Assembly (NCBI GenBank): GCA_027575765.1
Contig: JANBPT010000062.1
Span: forward strand, 22,937 to 86,936
Reading direction: 5' to 3'
DNA: 64,000 nucleotides
Source: Tieghemiomyces parasiticus
Taxonomy: Eukaryota; Kickxellomycota; Dimargaritomycetes; Dimargaritales; Dimargaritaceae
In this document: positions 34,224 through 45,528 of the stretch, piece by piece
How positions within the stretch are numbered: the first letter of the stretch is position 1
How the letters are laid out: every line of letters starts with the position of its first letter
Notes under the pieces: model-generated
Database searches by the model: none
What the model saw: the letters and a program-made list of their open reading frames with translations, nothing else
What the model was told of the DNA's origin: nothing
Program-made: the position numbers and the translations under genes

Positions 34224-35483
34224 TTACACGGGGGAGGGCACGCGACAGTAATCGACCGACCGATCATTCCGCGGGGACCGACGAGTGGGACCTACCCGGC
34301 CGAGCCGGAGGTCAAGTCCGTCCATCCAAGCTACCATCCGGGGGACGCCGTTGTTAAGGATCCGTGGGGTGAACATGGCGTGGTTCCACTGGGCGGCGTC
34401 CAAGTCCGGCCCATGGAGGTGGTCTGGGCCGAACCCCGCGGGGGTGTCGATCTGGTCCAGTTTCTCGTCAAACTCCACCGGACCATCGTCGGCCGCGGTA
34501 GGGGTCAGACCACCCATCTGAATCACCGTCTTGTCGTTGCCATGTAGGGTGGTCTCGGGTGACATGGTGCAAGGCGAAGGTCGGAAGCCTGATTCAGAGG
34601 GACCGGCAGTACTACAGGGCGAGTCCTCGGCGGTATAGCCTTTGGCCATCGCGGGGCGGTTGTCACTGTCGTTCATGGGCAGACACCCCGGGGACCGCCA
34701 CACGGAGGGTCGGCTGGCAAAGCCGGTGAACGAGTCCGTGTACGGTAGGAGGCCGTAGTGGTACAGGGAGGCGCGTTCCAGGCCGTAAAAGTAGAGGCTG
34801 AACATGGCGTAGGTGAAGAAGATGGCGATGAGCACGTCGATGGTGTAGTGCAGGTGGCTGAGTAAGATCATGGAGATACCCGCGGCGGTGTGACAGAACG
34901 AGAACCAAATGATGGCGCGATGGCGGGTGTGAATCCGCCATAGCAGGAAACAGCTGCACAGAATAACAGTATGGCCCGAGTAGATGTTGTCGGAGCAGGT
35001 GCGCGACAGAGTGGCGGCCAGCTTGAGGCCGAGCATGAGCATCTCCCAGGTGGAGTGGGCGGTGGGCGGTATGCACTCCAGCGGACTGGGCGCCGTGGTC
35101 ACGATGAGGGTGAAACCGCGGAAGAAGTAGAGCGTGCCCAGCATCCACACCAGCCGCCGCAGAAATATGACGCGGTTGCGCCAGTGCTGGATGAGGATCA
35201 TATTGCCCACGATGACAAAGGCCAGCGACGCGAGGACTAGGTTGTCGGCGATTCGGTAGTCCGGGAAGTACGGCAGATAATCGAAGGTCAGGTCCTCTAG
35301 CTTGGGGGCCTCGCGCTTCCAACGCCGGTCGGAGAAAATCTGCATAAACACCATGAAGTAGACCACCGCCAGTAGGTAGGCGACGGCCGCGGCGAATCGT
35401 ATCACCTCCCCGCGACTAATTTCGACAGGGGCCCTGGCTAGGTGCCGGAGTAACCGGTCAAGGTAGGCGCGAAGCGGCGCCAT
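34224..35483 (-). CDS. Sphingomyelin-synthase-like PAP2 (PAP2_C) membrane protein
   Basis: A 419-residue protein from ATG 35483-35481; the 17 in-frame codons upstream start with GTG, not ATG. About six hydrophobic spans lie between residues 29 and 235. The active-site motifs of the sphingomyelin synthase family are present: SDNIYSGHT with His171 and HYTID with His212 and Asp216, the His-His-Asp triad that moves a phospho-head-group between lipids. In animals the product is sphingomyelin or ceramide phosphoethanolamine; the substrate in this fungus is unknown. It is distinct from the Aur1 inositol-phosphorylceramide synthase. The C-terminal 180 residues are a disordered cytosolic tail. Convergent with the F-box-like gene; 320 bp lie between the stops. 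Confidence 0.9.
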   Translation of the reverse strand: MAPLRAYLDRLLRHLARAPVEISRGEVIRFAAAVAYLLAVVYFMVFMQIFSDRRWKREAPKLEDLTFDYLPYFPDYRIADNLVLASLAFVIVGNMILIQHWRNRVIFLRRLVWMLGTLYFFRGFTLIVTTAPSPLECIPPTAHSTWEMLMLGLKLAATLSRTCSDNIYSGHTVILCSCFLLWRIHTRHRAIIWFSFCHTAAGISMILLSHLHYTIDVLIAIFFTYAMFSLYFYGLERASLYHYGLLPYTDSFTGFASRPSVWRSPGCLPMNDSDNRPAMAKGYTAEDSPCSTAGPSESGFRPSPCTMSPETTLHGNDKTVIQMGGLTPTAADDGPVEFDEKLDQIDTPAGFGPDHLHGPDLDAAQWNHAMFTPRILNNGVPRMVAWMDGLDLRLGRVGPTRRSPRNDRSVDYCRVPSPV

Positions 35484-38400
35484 CTTGCACGCGTACGGGA
35501 GGATGGGGTGGTTGGGGGCGGGGATGGGGGGCACAAGGTGGGGGTCGTCAGGCTGAGGCTGGGTAACCGGGTGGGGTAAGCAGTGCAGGTATGGATATAG
35601 GACACGTGTAAGTTAACTAGCGGAGCTGGAAAAGCGGGAACTGGGTAGATACAGGGCTAGTTCAAGTGACTTCGTGGGACCGTAGGCACCTTCAAATATG
35701 GAGGAGGAGGAGAGACCAAGGTCGGGTTGTCTCATCTGGAGAGACGAACGGGGTCGCTCTGTCCGCCATTCAATGGCCCGCTCCGAAACGGACAGGGAGG
35801 CGTGCGGGGTCTCAACCAGCAGGGTCTGAGCCGTGCAGAGCCTTCCTCCAACCTCCGACACCCTGGAAGGCTAAGCTTACCTTCAATATCTATCGGCGGA
35901 GCGGGAAGGCGGACAACGTGCACTGGGCTCCGGCACAGTAGTAAGGGGCTTCGATAAGGCACGGCACGCGAGCTGCGAACACGTTGCGAGGGCGGCTAGG
36001 TTACGATAAAGTCGAGGCGTGGGGTGGACGGAGCGGAGAAAGCGAGGCGAGTCCGCAACGCGGGTCTCCGGGTGATAAAGGCGGTAGGGCGAGTGAGGAA
36101 AGAAAAGCGGACAATAGGGAGCCGAGCTGGGCGGGCGGGAGGGCCTGCGCGTCGGAGCAGAGTGGCAGAGTGAGGACGAGCCAAAACAAGGGTGGGAGGA
36201 AAGAAAAAAGGTGCCAGGGAGATGGGGGATGCTGCCCGTCGCATAAGGCCTACGGATATAGTACTGTTAGACGGGCTGTATCGGCGAGGAAGCAACGGGG
36301 CTGCAGTAGCGCTTTGGGCACACTGGGCGAGCGAATGCAGAGGTCTCAGTGGTCGGGGAGGAGTTTGAAGTGGGCGGCAGTCGGAGGGCGGGGACTGGTG
36401 TGGTTTATAAGTGCAGAGGGGGAGCAGCCAAGGGTGAGAAAGATAATGGTGGAACGGAACGAGAAGATCAACCGCGGCGTACGGACAATCGTACCAAAAG
36501 CGAACCTGTGCCTGTGCTTCGGGAGGGGCGCTCCATTTATATCGCAGCGGACCTTAGCCGTCAACAGGTACAACAGCGGTGGGGGAAAATGGAGTCGGCA
36601 GTGTGGGGGACGTGGGCAGTGGCGGGTGGGGTGGGGGAAACTAGGCGTGGGGTAGGAAAAGTGGGCCGATACACCGTGCTGCTGCTACGACGGTGGGGCG
36701 GGCCTTAATGCGGGTGGCCTGTTCAAGCAGGCACCAGACCGGCCAGGGGCAGTCGATCCACTAGTGTTTCAGGAGAAGGAAATAAAGGAGGCGGGGAAGA
36801 CTGGGCGCCTTGGCCATGTGTCAATGTAGAGCTGGCCCTGGGTGCAAGTAAAAGAAGGAGAAACGGCGACATGGCGCCTACCAGCTATTAAAGGCAGCCG
36901 TCCAAATTGGCCAAAGGCCCTAGGCGTGGAGGCTGGGAGCCTGCCATGTCGACCGGCTGACCCTTCCAGGCTCGGAAGGGTGGTCCGAGTCGACCCACTC
37001 CCACCGTTCTATCCCCCCTCCTAAGGCCTAGCTGGCATGCTGCTCACCTCTGGATGTTATTGTCTTGTGGTGCCGATGCGTCCTGTAGCTGGCTAGATGG
37101 CTCGGCTGCCAAGGGCTGTAACGTTGCACGGACGTCTTGCCCTTCACTGACTGACAGGCCCTCCCCACCACCCAATCTTTGGCCACGATGGCCGTACTAC
37201 GGACGGTAATATCGTGCCAACTATGCTTAGCCTATCTCGACAGCAGTGACACGTCGACATCACTCGGGCAGCCGGATGGACGCTGGTGCCAGGCTGTCCA
37301 CCGCCGTGTCTTATACCACGTACAATTGTCATACAGGCCCGTCCACTTTGGGCCCTTCACGACCTAGAAAACATTCGTCTGGACTGGCCCGGTAGAAGGT
37401 TTTGGCGCGTTAATCCCTAAATAGCTCATCATGGCGGGGCTAGCTACCTGACTGAGAGGTAGGGTTAAAGGAGCTCCGCCCCCACAACGATTGGAGAGAT
37501 GGTTGGCGGGGGCAGAGTGAACAGGCGGGCAATAGGGGAGTTAGTGGGACGACGATGGCGAGGCTAGGTGATTGGCCTTTAACCAGAATATAACCAACTC
37601 CCTTCTTTCCCCACGCCAGCCAATCCAACCGCCCCGCTATTTAGGCTCGCAGTCCAGCCTAGGACGATCCCAAAAGGTTGTGGAGCTGGCGTTGCATCCC
37701 CTACCTTTCTCTCCCGCACCGTAGGGCCATCCGCCGGGCTTACCCACCTCGCAAGTATGTCGCCCTTGGCCGAGGATGGCCGTGGGCCACCCCAGTAGGG
37801 CCTGCCAAGATGGGTGTCCTAGATGGAAGGGGATGCGTTGACGGCAGAGATGATGCAAGCAGCCGCCAAACACTCTGCAATTGCTTAGCAGACTACAGTC
37901 CCCCCCCCACATGCCGAATAGTTTCCGCACTTCTGCATTATACGCACGACAGCGGCACTGCATTTCTAGGCCCATATAGCTGGGCGGCTTTGACCTTGAG
38001 ACGTAGCGAGAGGTTTCCGCCACTTCCCAGGCCACCTGTTGCCGTCCCGCTGTGTATTATAGATGCTGGGAATTTCATGCAACAACACTTCGCTGGTAAT
38101 GCGGCCGCCGGCAAGCTTCGGACCGAGTCCAATGCCTTTTTAGCCACCCGTGACAACCGGTTTATTTTTAGGATAGGTACTGCACTGTTGTGGTTTCTAA
38201 TCACATTTGCCTTAGTGTTGGAATGCTATTGGACGCCGTCAAGCGCACAGATCATAGCGGTAGAGACCCCAGTCCCTAGGACGTCAGAAAAGCTGGGCCG
38301 GACACACAGGGAGAGTGGCGGAGCAGGTGCACTCTCAGGAGCTTCCACCACGTCATAGCGTTCACATTCCATCCAGCCCCCCACTCCTCCCTCTTAACTC

Positions 38401-39199
38401 TGGGCTACAACCGGTGCTCTCTCTCTCTTTCCGAATCAGTAGTAGCTTTCCACAGCGCCGGTCGGATAAAGACTTCGCTAGGACTCTGTGCCCTGCGCAC
38501 CTGAACAGCCCCTGTTCCGCTGCTCGCTGGCCTGGCCGGGTAGCCCATAACTTTCCAGATGCAGGATAGGTATGTCCATTACTGTTCTCGCTGCTCTAAA
38601 AAGCAGGCCGCCCCCTCCCACTCCATTGATTCCCAATGCTCGCCCATATCGCCGGTATCTGCCATCCCACATGAGGAGATGCGCAAGGCCGGTGAATCGC
38701 ATCGTCTTGTGACGCCCTGCTGCTTTCAAACGCAGAGCTGGGTAGCATTCCCGAAGATGGTTCCGCCCTGACCCTGACCCGCCACACCCCCCCTCGATTA
38801 CACCGAATCGACCGAACAGGGGTCCGGTGTGCATGCATTTTCTTCTGCTTTTATTCACCAGTTGGGACATGGCCCATCGCCCCCCGTCTCAGCCGGTATA
38901 TGGCACATGTAGATTATTCCAGATACAGCCAACGGTAGGGGTCGTATGACAGCGGCTGATGAATCACCCTGATCGGCCTCTTTATGGCCGTCCGTCCGCA
39001 GTGCTAATCCTAGCAGCAGCCGTATCTGGTTACCTCTACCGTTCCTTGCCTCTTTTCCCTCAGAAAACTACCCCGAGGCACTTCCAGCACCCGATTTAGT
39101 AACGGGCATAAAGTCACCACGGGGGGGGACCGATGCTGCGTATAAGCTGTTGCATCAGGCCAAGCGCTTAGCCAGTGGCGCCGACCCGAAGTAGTTGCC
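35484..39199. other. Spacer: PAP2 leader, then unassigned DNA
   Basis: From 35484 to about 36700 the minus strand is pyrimidine-rich (leader of the PAP2 gene). Between 36.8 and 39.2 kb no gene is firmly supported. A 94-codon frame on the plus strand from ATG 38077 to 38358 encodes one strong hydrophobic segment and could be a small membrane protein, but codon use is mixed and no homology is evident. Confidence 0.5.
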
Positions 39200-40441
39200 T
39201 CACAGCAAATGACGCCGGGCCAGGGACTTCACCCGGATATCAAACGGTGCGGAGGTGATAGGCGTGTTGATCATGTAGAACGGATTACACAGTATCTGCA
39301 TGTTTCGAATGAAAAAAGGAAGGGCGACGTGTCAGTAGATAGGTTAGAAAATGGGTTGGGTGCACGGGGAAAGTGTCCAGGCCCTGGGCGTATCCCCCCC
39401 GGTCCGGAGGGTCTCTAGCGCGTTAGTGGGAAAGAGTGGCGTCCGACGGTGGCACAAAAAAGGGGTGGGGGGAGATGCGACTCACTTTGATATATAGCTC
39501 ATGGCACTCAATGAAGAACTGCCGGATGCTGTCGTCAGCCTTGTTGTCATGGAGGAGGATGAATCGGATATCTGAAGTCAAGTAAAGGTAATATCGAATA
39601 AAATGTGAAGTCAGAGGTTCATGCGCTGCGTGGTTACTACCCAGTGGTTAGGCCCGGTGAGGCGAGGTGTACCCTACTAATTTGTTCAGCAGTTGTTGGT
39701 TGCCTTCAGTACCGAAATAGCCGACGGCCCAGCGTGCACAACCTCATCTTTTATCATCTAATGTGAAGACTACCCCCATCCTCCTCCTCGGGTGGCCACC
39801 TTCGTCGAAATGGGGACTGCTACAACTAACTTACTGCTCGGGGTTACGTAACAGGATACGTTCAATTCGTTGTACTTGTCAACCGTCCGGAGATAGCTGT
39901 AGGCAAGTCGGTAACACAGATTCGTATTGTGATGTTGACGATGTGGTTAGCTAGTTGCTACATAAGCGCTTAGACAACCAGATGGTCGGGTGGGTATTTT
40001 TCTCGCAAGAGGGCCCGTCTTTGAGACATAAAATCCGCCTAGCACTGACTTACAGGTCGTTGGTGGCGCACACGGCCTCGTCAATGATGTCTAGAGCGGC
40101 ATGGGCGACGAACTGGTTCAGGTAGCGGGCCTCCTCTTTCTAGTGGGTAGAACGGAAGGCCAGTAAGGGGATGGGGGGTCAAAACCAGGATATCATAGTA
40201 GGTTGGTTAGCTGAAGTATCCCGGCAGGCCGTCACATCTGCCCAGGCAGATGGGCTAGCTTTGCCAGTGAATTTCTAACTTGTATGGGTCCGACTAGTTA
40301 GCCATTGCGAGGGCCCTGGTCCAATCTCACTCGTCCTACCTTGGCACTGGGAGCCGTGTCCTTGAACTGTAGGCCGAGCTCGGACTCGTAGAGCGGAGTG
40401 TCGTCGGTCCCGACGATGACGAAGTAATATACATGGCTCAT
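39200..40441 (-). CDS. TRS20: TRAPP complex subunit Trs20/TRAPPC2 (sedlin), five exons
   Basis: Exons on the minus strand: 40441-40340, 40139-40054, 39896-39835, 39571-39486 and 39295-39200. All four introns (200, 157, 263 and 190 bp) are GT-AG and phase-compatible. The product has 143 residues against 140 in human sedlin. Landmarks in order: YYFVIVGTDDTPLYE (5-19), LNQFVAHAALDIIDE (41-55), YLRTVDKYNE, IRFILLHD, LYIK, CNPFY and a C-terminal ARRHLL. The longin fold is complete. Asp51 corresponds to human Asp47, mutated in spondyloepiphyseal dysplasia. Trs20 links TRAPP core to its II and III forms and acts in ER-Golgi traffic and autophagy. No single exon is long enough to stand out as an open frame, so automated calls may miss it. 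Confidence 0.97.
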
Positions 40442-41935
40442 GGCGGCACGTGCACAGGGTGGGTCAATGTAAAGGGCGTGGAGTTGACTATGCAGATGGG
40501 AGTTAGGGGAGCGCTAGTACAGGTTGAACGACCAAGTGTCCCCGCTGTGCTGGATGCGAAGGAAGATTAGGGCTGAAGAATGCGCACTCCGCATGCATGC
40601 TTGTCCGGCTAGGCTGGCTGTACATATCCACCAAGAGCATCGACTTGGCCCTTCCCAGTTACACTGGCTTATCCTTGCCACCAGTACACCACGTTGGTTA
40701 GGAGATAAAAGCGACCGAGTCTCTGACGGCCCCGGCAATCACGGTCCCGAGGGACCACGTGTATTGGTGTAGTAGACTCGATCGGACATAGCGTCGATGA
40801 CCCGGGGGGACCAGGTCCCATTTATGAAATTTGTTCCTTCAATTATTCGATAGGCTTGGGTAATAGTATCTGGGAGTCGAGAGGCGTACCAAATTAGCAT
40901 CATTCCGTCGCTACAGCAGAACTTCCCTCGCCACAGGGGGGGGCGCTAGATGCCAAGGCGCCTCGGTTACTTCAGCCCTAGGTTGCGCCACGCCAAGTCC
41001 ACGTCGGCTTTACGGCTACGCCGTAGTTAACCTTCAGCCTTTCTGCAGACGATCCAACGCCCCTGTCTCGCTTCATGGCCGCTGTAGCGTGCAACCTGCT
41101 CCTCCTACCCTTGAACCCGCCCAACCCGCCGGGCAGACTGGTCCATTCCCTGTGACCGCCCATGGACTGCAGGGATCGCATCGAATTACGCCGTCAAGTA
41201 GACCCCCCCCCACCACCTATCTACCCGGTCGAATATATCCACTGCTTTGCTTGTGACCCCCCCCCCCCCTTTAAATTAACTTTGCCATTGCCATTGCCAC
41301 TGTCCCCCTTGCCTCCGCCTTGCCACTCCGTTCTTCCCCCCCCCCTCCGTCACCACCACCACCTCAAACATAACCTCTACCCCTCGCTCGACCCTGGGCC
41401 AACACAGTCGCTTGTGCTCCACATTATTGACTTCAGCGCTGGCCTTCTCAATTAACACTGTCTGGGCAGTAGCATTGTGTACGTCAGCTCCTTCACCATA
41501 ACCAATATATCCCAGAACTTACTTCGGCGGGGTTTGTCAAGAATCCGTCATATTTGGCTCTGACGAACAACGCCTTCGCACGCCTTGCCGCCCTTCTCGA
41601 ACCCTGACGTCGTATTGTAAGCCTCCTCCCTACTCTCTGCTCGCCCCCCGCGTCTCGATGGTCGTGTGACGTACCGTGGGCCGGCCTTATCGACAGGTTA
41701 AGAACTACAGACTCCGCCTGGACTCCGCACGATAACCGTCTTCTTCCGCTTGGCCCCAGTTTTACCAACCCGTCATTCAACTTGTTTCTGATCCCCCCCC
41801 AGCCTGCTGCTCACTCTCACCGATTCCCTCTCTCTCTAGGCGCGGCCTCGACTTCCCCGCCGCCTAAGCCAGCCGACCCACTAGCCCTAGTGACCGCCCA
41901 GTGTAGCACCCTCTCCCGCACGCCCCTCCTTGCCC
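40442..41935. other. Divergent promoter region of TRS20 and anoctamin
   Basis: About 1.5 kb between two divergent starts. From 41190 to 41930 the plus strand is very rich in C and T, with a run of about 13 C at 41257-41269, matching the leaders seen at other genes. No coding exon recognised. Confidence 0.6.
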
Positions 41936-44911
41936 ATGTCTCGACCCCGGACCTTGTCCGAAACCCTTAGGGAACGGCTCCGACCCGGGCGGCTATGGGG
42001 CCGTACCACTACCGGCGGCGGCGGTGGTAGTAGAGGCCGCTCCACGAATCAGCCAGACCCGTCTGAGTTTGTCGACTTTGTGATGGTTTTTCGCTACGAT
42101 ACCGACCGGGACCCTCCGCGACCGGTCCCTTCACCCCAAGTGGGTGGGCCCACCGACGTAGCCTCACCGTCTAGTGCCCGCCCGGCCAGGGAGCATGCGG
42201 CTCGCGCGGCGTATCAGGAGGTCCTCCAGCGCTTGCGCGGGGCCGGACTCGAGTGGTACACCACTGAGGAGGCCAGCCTCCCGGGTCGCGTGTTCCTGTT
42301 CGTTACCTGTCCCGATGCCTGCTTCCGTGCGTGGTTACTGCAGAGCCGCGCTCACGACTGGATCGCTGGAGTCCGTTTGTTTACGCCGACTGATTTTGCC
42401 ACGGCCAACGGGGACAGTACCACGTCACCCACCACAGGCCCGGACCCCAAGGCTCCGACCGCCTCGCTGGATCGCAAGGGCGGCGGCGGTGGGGTCAATG
42501 ACGACCAGTGCCTCGCCGCGGCGGCCCGCCGCTCGCCTGACACGCTGGTAACCGCTAACCCGCTGTTGAAAATTCTGCAACTGGATCAGAGCGAGCTTCG
42601 TAACGTAACCCCGGCCGAACGCCTACGCCTGGTGTATCGCATCCTCACGGCAGACCCTAGCGAGGGCGGGGCCGGACTGCATCCGGAACGGCACCCTGCC
42701 ATCGAGACCATCTACCCGCTGCACAATAAGCGGTTCACGCGCAACTGGATCAAGACGTGGTCGCTCAAGTGGCTCATTGACCAGCGCGACCTGAGCGCCA
42801 TCCGGGACCACCTGGGTGAGAAGGTAGCCCTCTACTTTGCCTTTCTGCAGTTTTACTTCCTGTGGCTCCTTCCCCCGGCCCTCGCAGGCACCCTGGCGTA
42901 CCTATGGGGTGCCGCCTACTCGGCCCCGGTAGCCCTGTTCGTGCTGGGGTGGTCCATCGCCTTTACGGAGGTGTGGGCTCGGCGCCAGGTGGATATCGCC
43001 ACCCACTGGGGGACGCACCAGCTGTCGGCCGTGGACGAGGTGCAGCCAAAGTTTGTCCCGGAGGCCATTGTCACCGATCCCGTCACGGGGGAACGAACTC
43101 CGTACTTTTCGCCGGCCAAGCTGTGGCTACGTCGCGCCGCCACCGCCCCGCTCATGCTGGTCGCCGCCCTCCTCCTCGCCCTGGTCATTGGGTTCCTATT
43201 CGCGGTCCAGACCCTCGCCGACGAGCACTACAAGGGCCCTGGCCAGGCCTACATGACCTACCTTCCAGCCGTCCTCTATGCCGTCCTGATGGGCCACGTC
43301 AGTAGCGTCTACCAGCAACTGGCCCGCCGTCTCAACGACTACGAGAACCACCGCACCGTGAGCCAGTACGAGTATAACCTGTCCCAGAAGATCTTTGTAC
43401 TCAGCTTCTTGGTCAACTACCTCTCGCAGTTCCTGGTGGCCTGGGTGTACATTCCGTTCCGCGCCGATATTAACCACCACCTCATGACCTGGTCGGCCCA
43501 CCTCCTGGGTCACGCCCCCCTCGCAGGCGAATCACTGCCCGTGGGGGAGGAGGGGCCCAGCGTCCAGCTTAAGGTGTCCAACACCCCGGCCGACCAGCTC
43601 CTACTCAACAACCTTTTTTTCTTTGTGCTCACCGGTCAGGTCCTCAGTTTCTTCCAGGAGACCCTGATCCCCATCGCGATGCGGTACGTCTCGGGCCTCG
43701 GCCGGCGCACTAAGGTCAAGGCGGAGGCCAAGATGAAGGCGGCCATCGGCGGAGCTTCAACCCCACGCACCCAGCGGTCGACCTCGATGTCTTCCACCTC
43801 GACCGGGACGTCTCCCTCAGCGGGCTCGGAGGCCGAAGGCGAGGAGACAGACACCCAAGAGACCGCTGTGGCGGCTACTTTTGGTACCAAAGGGGACAGC
43901 GCCAACGGACCGTTTGCTACCACTACTGATCTGGCTGATCTACCCCCACTGCCACCCGTTGGCAGGGTACTGGGTCGGTCCCCTTCGGTGATCGCCCGGG
44001 CTCCTGTGGGCCTACGACGCCGCCTCATCCGTCGGGCCCTACGCGAGTACGAGCTCCCGGAGTATGACATTTATGATGACTACGCCGAGATGGTTACTCA
44101 ATTTGGGTTTGTAGCACTATTCTCGGTGGTGTGGCCCCTGGCCCCGCTGGTCTCCTTCATTAATAACTGGGTCGAACTGCGGTCGGACGCCGTTAAAATT
44201 TGCATCAATGTCCGGCGGCCCATTCCGCAGCGCACCGAATCCATTGGGCCCTGGCTGGGTAACCTCAAACTTCTGTGCTGGATGGCGTCCATCACCAACG
44301 CCCTACTGGTGTACCAGTTTGGAACCTTGTTCCCTACCACCACTCCGGAGGCCCGGCTGTATGGTAACACCAACTTCACCGTGGCCCTGGGTACCCTGTT
44401 GATTGTGGAGCACCTTTACTTTGGACTGCACCTCCTCGTCCGTAAGATTATCAACTCGTTCCCCAGCGCCGCGTCCAAGATAATCGCCTTCAATGACTAC
44501 CAACAGAAACGCGACCTCTACAAGGAACTGGCGGCGGCCGGATCGAACCGATCGACGTCGTCAGCCGTCTTACCCTCGTCGTCGTCGTCGTCGTCGGCGG
44601 ACCCCATAGGTACGCAGATGCTCCTCGGACAGCCCGTCATTGACCTGCAGCGCCACGGAGTCGCGGGTCCACCGACCACGGCCAAAGGTGATGATACTGT
44701 GGAACCTCTGGCTGTTGCTGGTGGTGGTAATGGTGGACGACTGACCACTGATGATGCCGGTTTCCCCATGACCACCAGTCCATCCGAACTCTTCACCCGT
44801 ACCCCTACGGCCACCTACTTTGCACATACCAACCCCAACGACCGGCCCCACTCGGACCTGAGTGGCGACCCAGGGTTGGACGTCATTTCTTCCGCCTTTA
44901 AGACCAAATAG
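41936..44911 (+). CDS. Anoctamin (TMEM16/Ist2 family) membrane protein
   Basis: A 991-residue single-exon protein from ATG 41936. Residues 1-260 form the cytosolic N-terminal domain. The anoctamin core runs from about 260 to 870, with ten expected spans. Family landmarks: KRFTRNWIKTWSLKWL before TM1, ENHRTVSQYEYNLSQKIFVLSF at TM4-5, and FINNWVELRSDAVKI in the helix carrying calcium-binding Glu and Asp, followed by RRPIPQR.ESIGPW. Fungal members are calcium-activated lipid scramblases, or, like yeast Ist2, ER-plasma-membrane tethers. A Ser-rich insert lies near 600-650. The C-terminal tail is Ser/Thr-rich and lacks an obvious polybasic patch, so scrambling fits better than an Ist2-like tether; this is an inference. 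Confidence 0.95.
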   Translation: MSRPRTLSETLRERLRPGRLWGRTTTGGGGGSRGRSTNQPDPSEFVDFVMVFRYDTDRDPPRPVPSPQVGGPTDVASPSSARPAREHAARAAYQEVLQRLRGAGLEWYTTEEASLPGRVFLFVTCPDACFRAWLLQSRAHDWIAGVRLFTPTDFATANGDSTTSPTTGPDPKAPTASLDRKGGGGGVNDDQCLAAAARRSPDTLVTANPLLKILQLDQSELRNVTPAERLRLVYRILTADPSEGGAGLHPERHPAIETIYPLHNKRFTRNWIKTWSLKWLIDQRDLSAIRDHLGEKVALYFAFLQFYFLWLLPPALAGTLAYLWGAAYSAPVALFVLGWSIAFTEVWARRQVDIATHWGTHQLSAVDEVQPKFVPEAIVTDPVTGERTPYFSPAKLWLRRAATAPLMLVAALLLALVIGFLFAVQTLADEHYKGPGQAYMTYLPAVLYAVLMGHVSSVYQQLARRLNDYENHRTVSQYEYNLSQKIFVLSFLVNYLSQFLVAWVYIPFRADINHHLMTWSAHLLGHAPLAGESLPVGEEGPSVQLKVSNTPADQLLLNNLFFFVLTGQVLSFFQETLIPIAMRYVSGLGRRTKVKAEAKMKAAIGGASTPRTQRSTSMSSTSTGTSPSAGSEAEGEETDTQETAVAATFGTKGDSANGPFATTTDLADLPPLPPVGRVLGRSPSVIARAPVGLRRRLIRRALREYELPEYDIYDDYAEMVTQFGFVALFSVVWPLAPLVSFINNWVELRSDAVKICINVRRPIPQRTESIGPWLGNLKLLCWMASITNALLVYQFGTLFPTTTPEARLYGNTNFTVALGTLLIVEHLYFGLHLLVRKIINSFPSAASKIIAFNDYQQKRDLYKELAAAGSNRSTSSAVLPSSSSSSSADPIGTQMLLGQPVIDLQRHGVAGPPTTAKGDDTVEPLAVAGGGNGGRLTTDDAGFPMTTSPSELFTRTPTATYFAHTNPNDRPHSDLSGDPGLDVISSAFKTK

Positions 44912-45528
44912 CTGAAGAAGAAGAAGAGGGAGGGAGAGTTGAGCATGACGCGTCTTCAAACGGAATGGTCATTGGCAGGCCGCATGTATCTAAAACACCA
45001 CCCCCTTCCAAATAATTACATATCGCGATTCTGACCCTGATCGCCTAGCACGCTCAATCCATTTACAGTTGTCACTTTATCTATAAAATCAGGCATCCAT
45101 ATTTATCTATATATAAATAGTGCCTTTTTGATGACTGACAAAGGTAGGGCATAAATGATGGGTAAAACAAAAGACGGGCGGAAATAATAGTACCAACGGC
45201 ATCGTAAACTTTAGAGCAATATAGGCCCATGAAAATGATCACATAGTTGTTGGTACAATGAGCCAGGAAAAAGTAGGCCGTTGGCATTCCCAATGGGACG
45301 GGCGGCTAGAGGTCTAAACATGACCCCGCGCTTCTCTAGAAAGCTATATAGAAATCGAAAGGTGCAAGTGCGGTAGAGGGAAGGAAGAGAGGAGACGCAA
45401 ATATAATCAGGAAAGATGGTATATATATGTGTATGTGTGTGTGTGTGGGGGGGGGGGTAAAGATACAAAACAGAGAGGTTGCTTGCTATGTAATTTCATC
45501 GATGTGAGTAGGGTCTACAAGCACACCT
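44912..45528. other. Convergent intergenic region
   Basis: AT-rich 3' flanks of the anoctamin (+) and the small secreted protein (-). A GT repeat at about 45430-45448 is followed directly by about ten G. No gene seen. Confidence 0.65.

Noticed and set aside
35984..36655. Plus-strand open frame of 223 codons
   Set aside because: Gly/Arg/Glu-rich antisense of the PAP2 gene's pyrimidine leader; no domain and no start context.
37678..38358. Plus-strand open frame of 226 codons
   Set aside because: The front half has no protein-like features and its first codon is ATG only by chance. Only the last 94 codons (from 38077) hold a membrane-like segment, noted in the spacer entry.
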